From Muraenolepis orangiensis (Eukaryota > Chordata > Actinopteri > Gadiformes > Muraenolepididae), in contig JANIIK010000503.1 of the NCBI GenBank assembly GCA_027704905.1, positions 1 through 64,000 on the forward strand: a DNA stretch of 64,000 bases, given 5' to 3'. The notes beneath the pieces are model-generated. The model saw nothing but the letters and a program-made list of their open reading frames with translations, did no database searches and had not been told where the DNA came from. Below, piece by piece: positions 50,335-60,545 of this stretch. Numbering within the stretch: position 1 is the first letter of the stretch; each line of letters opens with the position of its first letter. The position numbers were made by a program, and so were the translations under genes.

Positions 50335-50362
50335 TAAAGCGGCCAAATCATAAAGATATAAG
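50335..50362 (-). repeat. Residual 5' LTR of Pao A
   Basis: Twenty-eight bases matching 31362-31389 with one mismatch; the sequence diverges at 50363, where the Gypsy 6 LTR begins. Confidence 0.6.
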
Positions 50363-51707
50363 TGTAGCCTGTGTAATTATTTTATGTAGGATATTCTGTC
50401 TGCCTGCCGGTTTTCTCTCCTGTAACTCACACCTGGGTTACGTCATTAGTATTGGCGGAGAGGCGGGGAAATGATTACGACGGGCATATGTATGGACACC
50501 TGGGGTCCTTAGCCAGGTAACTTGTCCATGCGCTAGCTGGGTGCTTGTGCGACGCAATGGTGTGGGTGCTGCGGCTTGTTTCGAGGTACGTCTAAATATG
50601 CGGTTCCTTTTAGTATCTCGTTCTGGTTGTGCCAACTGATTAAATGTATGTTTGTTTGGCTAGTGTTGTAGAGAGCCAACGCAGACGTGGCCGGTAACCG
50701 TCGTTCCTGTCAACAGTATGAACGAAATAGATGCAACCACAGGTATGTGGAACCACGCTGATGGTTTTGTTTGGAAATTAACATGTGTCTTTTCGGTCTT
50801 GAATGTTGTAACTCAAGCGAGTGTATGGGAAACATCGCTGCTATGTAACAGTTCCCAATTATGCGACACTTGTCTGGTTGAATATCTCGTGGCCATGTTA
50901 GAGTCACATATGATTATTTATTTGATCAGGTAAAGGGTTTTGTGCAATATATATTATGTACTTTTATGGAATCATGCAAATGAATATGTGCAATGTGCAT
51001 TATGGACTTTAACCTTTTTTATTGTGGCTTTGTCTTGTTTGTTTTTAGATTGATGCAGCTTCTCATTGCTAGCTGCTGTTCTTTTGAGTGTTTGATGCGT
51101 GTGTGAATGCTACTCCCAGTGTCTTATTTTCATTTTCCCTCTAGCCTGGGGACTGTTTGTGTATCCTAGTAAACGTGTGGCGAGTCCCAGGTTAGAGGGT
51201 CTTTTTCTTTGTTTGTTTGTTTGTTTGTTTTTTTGTTTGTCTCCCCATAGTCTGCCCCTGTATTGGTCAGGTCACAAGTCGAAGCACCAGGTAGGCTTCA
51301 GGAAGCCGGTCTCCATAGAGTGAAGTTTGACTCACTGACTAGTGTTTGATTGCTGTGTGGTCTTAAGGCCAATTATCTGAGTGTTGCACCAGTACTTAAA
51401 GTTTGCAGTGTTTGTACACCCATCCACGTGTGGTATTGAGACCGTAGCTCCCATAGCCTATACATGTATATTTATGACTTGACTGTTGACTGGTGGCAGA
51501 TTAGCTATCCCCCCCACCTTGTATGTATGTACTGACCAACTTGCATAACCTCCTTCAACGATATGAAATAAAGAACCTGATTTATTACTTTTCTAAACTC
51601 CTGGTGTCCGTAAACTCATTAAGGCAGAGTTCCCCTTGCTCTGACACCATATCACATCCACTAGCTCAAGGGGTGGCGTAGTCGGCTCTACTGTAGGGGG
51701 CGTCACA
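50363..51707 (+). repeat. Probable long 5' LTR of Gypsy 6
   Basis: Starts TGTAGCC directly after the Pao LTR remnant and ends GGGCGTCACA right before the primer-binding site. An AATAAA signal lies at about 51568, some 140 bp before the end, as expected for an LTR. A T-rich gtttgtttg run is at 51210-51240. There is no second LTR to confirm it. Confidence 0.6.
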
Positions 51708-51710
51708 ATT

Positions 51711-51728
51711 TGGCGTCGTCGGCAGGGT
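51711..51728 (+). other. Probable primer-binding site of Gypsy 6
   Basis: TGGCGTCGTCGGCAGGGT, three bases after the LTR end. It starts with TGG as required; the tRNA was not identified. Confidence 0.6.
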
Positions 51729-51838
51729 GGTTTTCTTCCCTCTTGAAGTGTTGTGTTAGGTTGGTCAAGGGAGTAGTGTGTGTATGTGTGTTTGTGTGAT
51801 TGTATATTGGCATTTAAAGAACAGCAGCTGGCAGCAAC

Positions 51839-53044
51839 ATGAGCGACACAGACGAAGGAGCCAGCGCTGAACGACGGCAGCAAGGAGCCAGCGCTGAACG
51901 ACGGCAGCAAGGAACCAGCGCTGAACGACAGCAGCAAGGAACCAGCGCTGAACGACAGCAGCAAGGAGCCCACGCAGAGCTACAGCAGCTACAAGAACGT
52001 TTGGACCAGCTCCAACTTGAAAATGAGAGACTTACTCGTGCACGAAATGGAGGTACTGGGGGAAATGTTGGTGACGAGGGTATCCCATTGGTACGACGGG
52101 AACAGGCCTTGTATCTCCCTAGAGAGAGACGGTGCCCAAAATTCTCTGGCTCCACTGCTGGAGGGTCTCTTTCCATTGATGAGTGGGTGGCGGAGGCTCA
52201 AAGCTGCATCAGGTCTAGATATATGTCCGACTTTGAAAAGGCAATGTTTTTGTATGACCATTTGGAGGGCGAAGCCCGAAATGAGATTAAATATAGGCCG
52301 ACAGCCGTTAGAGAAAACCCAACACAAATGTTTGACATTTTAAAAGAGGTATATGGGTGCTCAAAGTCCTACGTTTTCTGGCAACAACGTTTTTTTGATA
52401 GGAAGCAAAAGGAAAACGAGTCACTTTTTGAGTTTTCCCATGCATTGATGGAACTTGTGGACAAGGTGAAAATGTCCGAGAAGGATGCCATTGCTAATCC
52501 TGACGTGGTATTACGGGACCAGTTTTGTGAAAATGTTTATGACCACATGTTGCGACGGGAACTTAAGAGACTGGTGCGAGCTAGTCAGACACTGACACTC
52601 TTAGACGTACGGCGTGAAGCCATCCGGTGGGTGGAGGAGGGACAGGCAGGGCGTGACCGGAGCCACCGGCCTTCGGGGCGTAATGCAAGCGAGGCTCAGT
52701 ACACAACACAGTGTGAGGTCACCTGTACTCCCAGCTCTGAACTAGCTCAACTGAAAGACATCGTCTCAAAACAGCAAGCCCAGATCGATACTTTAGTCAA
52801 GCATTTAGCGCAGTCTGGTCATCAAGCTCCAGATCCTCAGACATATCGAGTGGGTCAGTTTAGACGTGCCCCTGATGGCCAGCCTATTTGTCACCGATGC
52901 GATCAACCCGGCCACATAGCTCGTTACTGTCAGGGAGCCCGTCCTTTGAATAACCGTAGGCCAGTTCCCCACCCACCCCCTGACAATTCCACTAGTCAAC
53001 CAAGGGCCCCTGCCAACAGCTCCATTAGCCATCTGGGAAACTAG
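51839..53044 (+). CDS. gag: Gypsy 6 gag with CCHC zinc knuckle
   Basis: A 401-residue frame. The first 45 residues are four near-identical copies of an 11-residue unit (ASAERRQQG type). A leucine-heptad coiled coil (ELQQLQERLDQLQLENERLT) leads to a capsid-like domain (CPKFSG, SIDEWVAEAQSCIRSRYMSD, FLYDHLEGEARNEIKY, FWQQRFFDRKQKENESLFEF) and a CCHC knuckle CHRCDQPGHIARYC at residues 351-364. The capsid layout resembles that of the PNMA/ZCCHC12 group of gag-derived proteins and of the related Gypsy elements; the primer-binding site and the protease downstream argue for an element rather than a host gene. Confidence 0.85.
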   Translation: MSDTDEGASAERRQQGASAERRQQGTSAERQQQGTSAERQQQGAHAELQQLQERLDQLQLENERLTRARNGGTGGNVGDEGIPLVRREQALYLPRERRCPKFSGSTAGGSLSIDEWVAEAQSCIRSRYMSDFEKAMFLYDHLEGEARNEIKYRPTAVRENPTQMFDILKEVYGCSKSYVFWQQRFFDRKQKENESLFEFSHALMELVDKVKMSEKDAIANPDVVLRDQFCENVYDHMLRRELKRLVRASQTLTLLDVRREAIRWVEEGQAGRDRSHRPSGRNASEAQYTTQCEVTCTPSSELAQLKDIVSKQQAQIDTLVKHLAQSGHQAPDPQTYRVGQFRRAPDGQPICHRCDQPGHIARYCQGARPLNNRRPVPHPPPDNSTSQPRAPANSSISHLGN

Positions 53045-53055
53045 CGCCCCCCAGT

Positions 53056-53768
53056 GTGCAGAGCCACACACTGGGAGGGGAGGTCTCTGGTTCTGTATTT
53101 TCTTCTTCCTACGGCCAGTTAGTGGGAAATTGTCCTGTGTTGAGTGTAACTATGGGGGGTGTCATGGTTTCGTGCTTAGTCGACACTGGGTCAATGGTGA
53201 CTACAATCACTGAGAGTTTCTTTAGCAGGCATTTCCTTCATATGCAGACAAAAGATTGTAAATGGTTAGGCCTGAAGGCGGCTAACGGGCTGGATATACC
53301 ATATATCGGCTACGTGGAGCTAGACATAATAGTGTTGGGACAGTGTATTCCTGGGAGGGGGGTGCTGATTGTCCGGGACCCAGAGGATGTGACTCTCCAA
53401 ACCCGTAAGACGATGACGCCTGGTATTTTAGGCATGAATATATTAGGAGAGTGTTATACGGTCCTTTTCGAGCAGCACGGCCCCAAGCTCTTCCACTCCC
53501 CTCCGGTTCTGTTGGCAACCCCGGCAGCACAGCGTGCTTTGAGGCAGTGTGAGAAGATTAAGGCTGTCATCAATGCTACCAAACCCTTTAAGGTCAAAAT
53601 TCAGGGAAAGTCCTCACTCTGCATTTCGGCCGGCTGTCTCACCATGATTCCCGTCACATGCCCCCAGCTAGACTCGGCTGAGTTTTTGCTGGAACCATTG
53701 AGCTTTGAGGAGGAGCAGTTGCCCGAAGGTCTTCTTGTGTCCCCCACCCTTGTTTCTGCCCAGAGGGG
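53056..53768 (+). pseudogene. Gypsy 6 protease, truncated before RT
   Basis: Frame -1 relative to gag. Retropepsin motif VSCLVDTGSMVTTI (D43) and the second block MTPGILGMNILGECY, then a linker that in complete elements leads to the RT. At about 53770 similarity ends and the remaining frame to 53961 (hydrophobic) is accidental. The gag and protease frames overlap region suggests a frameshift-type expression, but the junction may simply be damaged. Confidence 0.8.
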
Positions 53769-53769
53769 C

Positions 53770-54586
53770 TGTTGCAGCCATTTTGGTAAATCCTATAGTT
53801 TTCGTATGATTGTGATTTTTGTTTTGTTATGTCTCAAAGTATTAGTTTTATATTGGAATTTCTATTTTGAGTTATCTGGTCTTGTAGTAGTATCTGCACA
53901 TTTCTTTCCTTTTCTGTCTTGCACGCTTTGGCAATTGGTAAATTGGGTGTCAATTACGTAGATTGGCTGCGTTTGATTTGGATTGGCCACTCATCATTTG
54001 TATGTCGCGGGTGTTGCCTATTAGTGCCTATTAATGCCTGTTAGTATGGGGGAATGCGGGGTTAGAAATGTCTGGGCTAGTGACGGTCGCGATACACTTT
54101 TTTGACCACTTCACTTCATTTTTACTTTCATGCTTTTTTGTGACAATTCATCTTGGAATACAGTAAGATTTTGGAACATTGCAATCATCATTCTTCAACT
54201 TGGAAATAAACATCACTTTACTTTTACTGGATTGTCGGAAGTGCGTAAAAATTCAGACCAGCTCACTAGGCCGACGGCCTGCAGAAGTAGAAAACTTGGA
54301 AACCTTAGAAAGGCCGTGACATAAAGTCAAAAAAGTAGAACGGATTTTGGACGCACACCTTTGGATTTCGTTTTGGAATTACGTGGATCAATGGACCTTT
54401 TCGTTTGGATTTTGGAAACCCGCAAGTTTGTGAGTACATCCGACATATCGGGAGTATACTGAAGACTGGACTTTTGGATTATTGATTTAAGATATAAAAC
54501 GCAGATAAAGCATATTTTTGAGTTGGACAATTTAAGCTTTCTGAAGCCGTTATTATTTTGGATTGGATTTAGTTTGAGTTGTAAAG
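53770..54586. other. Non-coding stretch, probably 5' LTR and leader of Pao B
   Basis: AT-rich and without a believable frame. A possible LTR is 54039-54321 (TGTTAGTATG...GCCGTGACA), immediately followed by the leader of the Pao B gag. No partner LTR is available for checking. Confidence 0.35.
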
Positions 54587-55083
54587 ATGTCAGATAAAGA
54601 CGAAGATGTTGAAAAAGAGCGAGAACTTTATAAGTTAATTAAAACAAGAAGAGGCAAGTTGGGCGTTCTCACCAGGAAGCAAAATGAGATTGATAAATTA
54701 AAAGAGGCTGGGGAGCCCAAACAATTGATCAGTGAGCATATGAACGCTTTTAATAAATATCTCGAACAATTCATGGAACTGCAAGTGGCTGTGCAGAGTG
54801 CATTGGAAAATGAGGAAGAACAGGAGTCGGACCACATTGACTGGTATGAGCCAAAGCTGATGCGAATGAAGGAGTTTATTGAGCAAATGGATAAATGGAT
54901 GAAAAGCGATGTAGACGAGACAGGGGAGTTAAATGCATCCGTTCACCCGCACGACAGTGTTTCTCAGGTAGGCCATGATATCGCGGACGAGCGCGTCGAT
55001 GGCGAGACCTCTGCTGGCTTAACCAAGGCGCTTAGTAGGGTATCGGTAGGCTCCAGCAGAAGAAGTTCTTCGTCGGCTTCATC
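54587..55083 (+). CDS. gag: Pao B gag, first part
   Basis: Starts MSDKDEDVEKERELYKLIKT and continues through a coiled coil (EIDKLKEAGEPKQLISEHMN) and a DWYEPKLMRMKEFIEQMDKW block also present in Pao A (DWYEPRMMNFNYF). It ends in a serine-rich stretch at the hAT insertion. The frame downstream of the insertion (55863) is in phase once 779 bp (element plus one target copy) are discounted. Confidence 0.88.
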
Positions 55084-55091
55084 CTCTAGAG

Positions 55092-55862
55092 CAGTGGTTC
55101 CCAACCTGGGGGGCGCGCCCCCCTTGGGGGGGCGCCAAAGATCGCAGGGGGGGCGCCAGGCCTCAGATGATTTGAGGCCTAATATCATATTTCGATGTTT
55201 TTTTTTTTAATTTTCTTTTTTTTTACATATAATTGTAACGCAATACATGATTGTCGCTAAAAGCCTTGTCTCTACATTACAATAAAATATAGAAATTTAT
55301 TGATTAATTAATTTTAATAAAAATTCTACAAATTAATCTGATACTCCTCCGATTCGCGCCAACATTGACGTTACTGTGTCAGCTTCCGTGGTAGTAACAG
55401 TTTGCTGTGCTTGCTAGCTAGCGACCAACTTCATAAGGTGAATATTTTGTCTAAAAATGTCTGAAAAACGTAAAGGAGATGACAGCTCATCTGCAATCAA
55501 AAAGAAAATGAGGACCTACCTAGAGAGCTATCTTAACTTAGGTTTCATGGAGGGAACGGACAAAACCCGCCCAGAGTGTGTGATATGCAGAGAGAAGCTA
55601 GCCAACGACAGCATGAAACCCTGCAAAATGAAGAGACACCAACAGACCATGCACCCAGAAACGGTCGGGCGTGATCGGGACTTTTTCATAAAGAAACAAC
55701 AGTTTGTTAGGGCTGGCAGCGATGTACAGAAGGCCACCGAGGCCTCTTTTGAATGTGCACTTTTAAAAGCAAAGGCAAAGTCCGGGGGGGGGGGGGGGGG
55801 GGCGCAAATTCCAACAGGAGTCATTTGGGGGGGCTCTGGGTGAAAAAGGTTGGGAACCCCTG
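55092..55862 (+). mobile_element. 771-bp hAT derivative with BED-finger fragment
   Basis: Ends cagtggttcccaacct and aggttgggaacccctg are inverted with one mismatch in 16, a typical hAT terminus, and are flanked by the 8-bp duplication ctctagag (55084-55091, 55863-55870). It contains the N-terminal part of a transposase but not the catalytic core, so it is an internally deleted, non-autonomous copy. A G-run (55786-55802) lies near the right end, and a gggggg/cccc pair near the left. Confidence 0.93.
55457..55843 (+). pseudogene. Truncated hAT transposase (BED zinc finger)
   Basis: A 128-residue frame starting MSEKRKGDDSSSAIKKKMRT. It contains YLNLGFMEG and a BED-type finger CVICREKLANDSMKPCKMKR with the later H...H pair (RHQQTMH), as in ZBED5/SCAND3-like hAT transposases. 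After about residue 100 it runs into a G-rich, artificial glycine stretch, where the deletion joins it to the right end. Confidence 0.85.
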
Positions 55863-57904
55863 CTCTAGAGTCTCCAGCGCGCACGTTCAGGCCGAAGTAG
55901 CGCGCGCTGCGTTGTTGGCCAAGGTACCGGCGCTGAAGGAACAGCATGCGCTCGAACGTGAGGAATTGGAATTAAAGGCAAGACAAGACGCAGAAAAGCT
56001 GCAATTAAAATCAAGAAAGGAAGCGCTCGCTTTAAAGACAGACTTGGCTGTTGCAAGCGCAAAAGTAAGCGTATTCACAGCAATGCAAGACCAGCAAGCT
56101 ACACAGGTGAAAGCAGAAAGGAAAAGTCCTGGGAAAAGTCCTGTCGAATTTGGTAATGATGCTTTTGCAGAGATTATGGGCAAACATAACGAAGTAACTG
56201 AGATCCTTGTAAAGCAACAGAAAATGTCTTCTCTTCCGCCTGTGACCATCCCTGTTTTTGATGGTAACCCTTTGCATTTCCGATCGTTTATTAAAGCATT
56301 TGAACAAGGAATAGAGTCCAAAACAGACAATATGCAAGATCGACTGTACTACTTAGAGCAATTTACCACAGGTCAGCCGAAGAATCTGGTGCAAAGCTGC
56401 ATGCACATGCAGCCACAAACTGCATATACTGAAGCAAAGAAACAGCTTGAATTGAACTTTGGAAACAGAGTAAGAATAACATCTGCATTCGTTGACAAGG
56501 CACTGAATTGGTCCATTATCAAACCAGATGACGCTTATGCATTAAGAGCTTATGCACTGTTTTTAAGAAGTTGTTTTAACACCATGAACGAAGCTGGTTT
56601 TGTTGATGAGCTGGAAAATGCTACGAATATGAAAGTTCTTGTGTCTAAGCTGCCTTTCAGATTGCGGGATAGATGGCGAGGGGCAGTCGTCAACATCGAT
56701 GAAAAGCGTGACCGAAGGCCAACACTCCGAGACCTCCTGGAGTTTTTGGAGAAGCAAGTAAAAGCTGCTTTGGATCCCGTCTACGGAGAGGCTCAGAACA
56801 CAAAGGAAAGGGTAACTGCTAAAACCACAACACCAGTTTACAAACCCAAAGCCAACTTTGCTACTTCTGTTGTTCCTGCCTCAGAACAGACCAATGGTAA
56901 GCTCCTGTCTAGTCGTAACCAGTCAAGACCTGAAAAAGGAAATGCAGTTCAAAACGATTGTCTTTTCTGTGACAAAAAACATTCAATTGATCGGTGTGAT
57001 TCATTCAAACAGAGACCTAACAAGGAAAAGGTGGAGTTTATCAAGAGCAAGGGTTTGTGTTTTGGTTGCCTAGTGAAAGGACACATGAGTAAGAGCTGTC
57101 CCAAACGTTTGTCATGCCAAACATGTCTAAAGAACCATCCAACTGTTCTTCACATAGAAACCCCACAAGCCACCTCAAAGCCAGATGAATGTCTCCAGAA
57201 TGCTTTAGTCTCCTTAGATGCTGGAAAAGACGCTGGATGTCACAATGGGGCCGGAGCGAGAGAATGTGCGCTGTCTGTTGTTCCTGTGAAGGTGAAGTTG
57301 GACAAGGGAACCAAAATCATTCAAACCTACGCCTTCCTCGACCCGGGCAGCACGGCAACCTTCTGCACAGAAGCACTGATGACCCAGCTACATGGAAAAG
57401 GAAAAAAGGTGGAAATCATGCTCAAAACCATGGGTCAAGAAAAGCCAGTAAGTTGCTTTAAAATTTCTGGATTAGAAGTAGCTGCCATCCATGATGACAC
57501 TTACCTTAAACTGCCCGATGTTTATACTCAAAAATCAGTCCCAGTCACCCAAGAAAACATTCCTAAAGAGGAACAGATAAGAAACTGGCCCTACTTGAAG
57601 GATGTTGAGCTAACGCCAATTAATGCAGGCATTGGGCTTCTTATTGGTGTTAATTGTCCAAAAGCATTGGAACCGTGGAAAATTGTTAACAGTGAGGGTA
57701 ATGGGCCTTATGCTGTGCAAACTCGACTTGGGTGGGTCATTAATGGTCCACTCAATCATACCTTAGATGGTGCTGGGATTGGGGTTGCGTCTGTTCTTGT
57801 GAACCGCATCTCTATTAGTGAGTTAGAAGAAATGTTCGTCAGGCAGTATAATCAGGATTTTGTGGAGCACAACTGTGGAGAAGAAACTGAAAAGTCTGTG
57901 GAGG
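55863..57904 (+). CDS. Pao B gag second part and protease region, cut at 3' end
   Basis: About 680 residues in one frame. A coiled coil (ALKEQHALEREELELKARQD), DUF1759-type capsid region (IPVFDGNPLHFRSFIKAFEQ, DRLYYLEQFTTGQPKNLVQS, KALNWSIIKPDDAYALRAYA), knuckles CLFCDKKHSIDRC and CFGCLVKGHMSKSC, a third C-rich motif (CQTCLKNHPTVLH), protease FLDPGSTATFC and the GNGPYAVQTRLGWVINGPLN block. Then Gypsy 5 interrupts after EKSVE. No stop or frameshift occurs before that, so Pao B was intact when Gypsy 5 arrived, apart from the hAT insert. Confidence 0.92.
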
Positions 57905-58448
57905 TGTTACAAGGTTGAGAGTGCTTGCTTGTTTTTCCTTGTTTTTCTTTCCCTGTCTTTGCGCCTTCGCTGTGCCTGTAGGTGGAGTTTGGGCGTGGCT
58001 GACTGATTGTGCATTGGCTGGGGCCGGCCCTCCTGAATAAATACCGCCCCTCTACCAAGATGGCTCTCTCTCTCTCACCTGGGTTTTTCCCACGGCAGAC
58101 GCGCTGGCACACTTTAGTTTAGTTCTTGTTAATTAACTTTAAACATGTTTTGAGATTTTGACATCATTTACCCTTGACGGTCACTTTGCCCATTTTTCCT
58201 TCACGTTATTAGTTTAGGGTCAGTTAGAGTAGGTTAGGTAGTTTCCCCGGAAGACTCACTTCCGCAGTTGAGACTTGTACCATCAAGGTAGGGGAAGTAT
58301 GAGGTTTTCTTTTCCTTTTTCCTTTGGTTACCGTCATGTTCTGTTACAGTTCATCAGTTGTAATAAATAATCACGTTTTTCGCACAACCGAGTTCTGTGA
58401 CCTTTTTTATGTTACGCAGTCCTTAAGTGGCGTTTTGGGCTCGTAACA
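57905..58448 (+). repeat. 5' LTR of Gypsy 5
   Basis: TGTTACAAGG...CTCGTAACA, same family as the Gypsy 4 LTRs. Confidence 0.95.
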
Positions 58449-58453
58449 TAAAT

Positions 58454-58471
58454 TGGGGGCTCGTCCGGGAT
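58454..58471 (+). other. Primer-binding site of Gypsy 5 (tRNA-Pro)
   Basis: tgggggctcgtccgggat, five bases after the LTR, identical to the Gypsy 4 site. Confidence 0.9.
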
Positions 58472-58616
58472 ATGTTCGATTTTTTGACGCATAGATTTAT
58501 AGGTGCGTTTTTCGTCACATTGTTTCGGTTAGTGTGCCCAGCGCTGTCTTTTTCTCTTTTGTTGTCAGGACTGCTTTTGTTTTTTCGCTAGCTGTTTCTT
58601 TGGCTGTTTTCTTGCA

Positions 58617-59403
58617 ATGTTTAGTTTAGAGGCATTCATTACTTCTCCCACCATAGAGGTGTTATCCAGTGTTACGCGCGATGAGCTTGTTAGGATCGCA
58701 GGTCATTATAAAGTTGAGGTACGAGGTAGTCCATCTAAGGCAGAAATCTTAACTAAACTCACCGATTCTTTGTCCGCTCGGGGTGTTTTTGGTGAAGCGA
58801 AAAAGGATTCTCCCGAAATTGGTGCTTCACCTGAAACAGCTGATCGAGCATACCCAGGTACGCCTACCAAAGCTGAACTAGAACTCCGTCGATTAGAGTT
58901 AAGGGAGAAGGAGATTGAATGGGAGCGAGAGAAAACACGACTGGAAGCAGATAGACAAGTGGTTCGTGACCGAGAATGTAGAGAGCATGAATATAAAATG
59001 AAGGATTTGGAGGTGGCGCAAGCCATTCGTCTTAAGGAACTCGAGATTAAAGCTCGTGAATCTGGCCTTACTCTCCCAACTGATCGTTTCGATGTCACTC
59101 GAAGTATTCGACTTGTTCCTCCATTCAATGAAAAGGAGGTCGATAAGTTTTTCGCTCATTTCGAGAGTCGCTACAGTTCTTAAATGGCCACGTAAAGTGT
59201 GGACCATGACATTGCAGAGTATCTTTGTTGGCAAAGCGCAACAGGCATATTCGACGTTGTCATTAGAGGATGCTGCTGACTACGAGAAAGTCAAGCAAGC
59301 AGTGTTGCGCATTTACTCTCTTGTACCCGAAGCGTATAGGCAGAAGTATCGCAACTACCAAAGGCCGGAGTCGCTCACTTATGTGGAGTTTGTTCGGGAA
59401 AAA
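58617..59403 (+). pseudogene. gag: Gypsy 5 gag, frameshifted
   Basis: Like the Gypsy 4 gag (MFSLEAFITSPTIEVLSSVT start), but a GA is lost from a GAGAGAG run at about 59164, so the frame ends at 59183; the capsid part continues in another frame to FVREK and the same TAA codon (59404-59406) seen in Gypsy 4. Confidence 0.9.
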
Positions 59404-59406
59404 TAA

Positions 59407-60545
59407 TTATTGTTTGATCGTTGGATTAACTCTGAAGATATAACAACATTCGAGGGCCTTCGTAATGAAATGATTCTTGAGGACTTTAAAAGCTGTCTTC
59501 CCAAAAATGTAGCCACGTTCCTGAGTGAGCACAAAGGGTTAATTCCATCGAGCGCAGCCGTTCGGGCTGACGAATATGTGCTTGCACATAAAGGTGTGCT
59601 TCTCTCGCCTGATAGGTTTCAAAGCAACAACAGTAGCTTTCAAAAGAGTTCTCGGACTTTCAAAGATACTGTAGTCGACAATAGTCAAAAGGAAAGACAA
59701 GTGACTCGGAGAGATCATGTTCCTGTTGCTGTTTGCGGTTATTGTAAGAAACGAGGACACATACTTTCGGAGTGTTACTCTCTGAAACGCAAAAACAATG
59801 CGTTTCCCCCTGCTTCGAATAGGTTTGGCTCCAACTTGGGTCTGTGTGTCTCTTCACCTACCCATGCGTCTAGAAAAGACGATCACATTAGTCAGGCTTT
59901 TGCACCATTCATTATGGATGGTTTTGTTACTTTGCCGGCCGACCCTTCTGTGCGGGTTCCTATAAAAATACTCCGCGACACAGCCGCTTCGCAAAGTTTC
60001 ATTTTGGAGAATGTCCTGCCTTTCAGTGATGACTCCTACACTGGAGAAAATGTACTCGTGCAGGGTTTTGAAATGGGCTTTGTAAGTGTTCCGCTCCATG
60101 AGATGTCTCTATTTTCTGATCTGGTCACCGGTAACTTTAAGGTGGGCCTACGTCCATCTCTTCCGATTCAAAATGTTTCTATGTTACTCGGTAATGATCT
60201 TGGGGGTGGGGCTGTATTCCCTAATCCTGTAGTTGCCCAGTCTAATATTTTTCCGTGTCCTGACGACTTGACTGTGAAATTCCCAGAAGTTTTCCACGCA
60301 AATGTGGTTACACGCGCCATGGCGCATAAAGCCAAAGAGATACTTGAACGCGACGATGAGCTTGTTAATCTCAGTGAGTCTTTTATGGCTCACCCTTCTG
60401 ATGGTTTTTCTAATGAAAGTAGGCCGATTGCTCCATTGTCTAATGTTCCCTGCGTTCTTAATTTGCCTCTCAGCCGCGAACAAAAAACGACTCCTCTCTT
60501 TCTTCTCTTTTCTCTAGTGCTGTCCCCGAAGAGGACATTGAATGC
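59407..60545 (+). pseudogene. Gypsy 5 gag end and protease, with small deletions
   Basis: Continues LLFDRWINSEDITTFEGLRN, knuckle CGYCKKRGHILSEC and protease ILRDTAASQSFIL as in Gypsy 4. Relative to Gypsy 4 it lacks 9 bp in SRPI(AKI)APL (about 60430) and about 16 bp at 60481 (after LSREQ), the latter breaking the frame. Confidence 0.9.

Larger units (their letters stand above)
31358..50362 (-). mobile_element. Pao/BEL retrotransposon A, split by nested insertions
   Basis: A - strand Pao/BEL element. Its gag (49902-48203) and its zinc knuckle/protease/RT/RNase H part (35037-32390) are separated by the inserted LINE L2-B, whose removal would rejoin the gag knuckle region. The integrase core is deleted; only the C-terminal DUF5641-like part remains (32362-32115). 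The 28-bp sequence taaagcggccaaatcataaa(a/g)atataag is present at both ends (31362-31389 and 50335-50362) and is taken as LTR; at the right the LTR is cut there by Gypsy 6. Frameshifts and the internal deletion show it is dead. Confidence 0.82.
50363..53770 (+). mobile_element. Gypsy retrotransposon 6 (gag and protease only)
   Basis: + strand element inserted in the Pao A LTR: a long 5' LTR (50363-51707), primer-binding site, gag and protease. Pol is lost; at about 53770 the sequence changes to an AT-rich, unrelated stretch. No 3' LTR is found, so the right end is a truncation. Confidence 0.75.
54039..57904 (+). mobile_element. Pao/BEL retrotransposon B, cut by Gypsy 5
   Basis: + strand Pao/BEL element with gag, two zinc knuckles, protease and the start of the region leading to RT. 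It is split by a 771-bp hAT derivative within gag and ends where Gypsy 5 begins at 57905. RT and integrase would lie beyond the right edge of the window. Its proteins align in block order with Pao A but are clearly divergent. Confidence 0.82.

Noticed and set aside
51839..53044. Host gene of the PNMA/ZCCHC12 type
   Set aside because: An LTR-like region and primer-binding site lie directly upstream and a retropepsin directly downstream, so it is better read as a Gypsy gag.
53770..53961. Transmembrane envelope-like C-terminus of the Gypsy 6 frame
   Set aside because: Hydrophobic but very short, T-rich and placed after a truncation; no envelope features can be shown.
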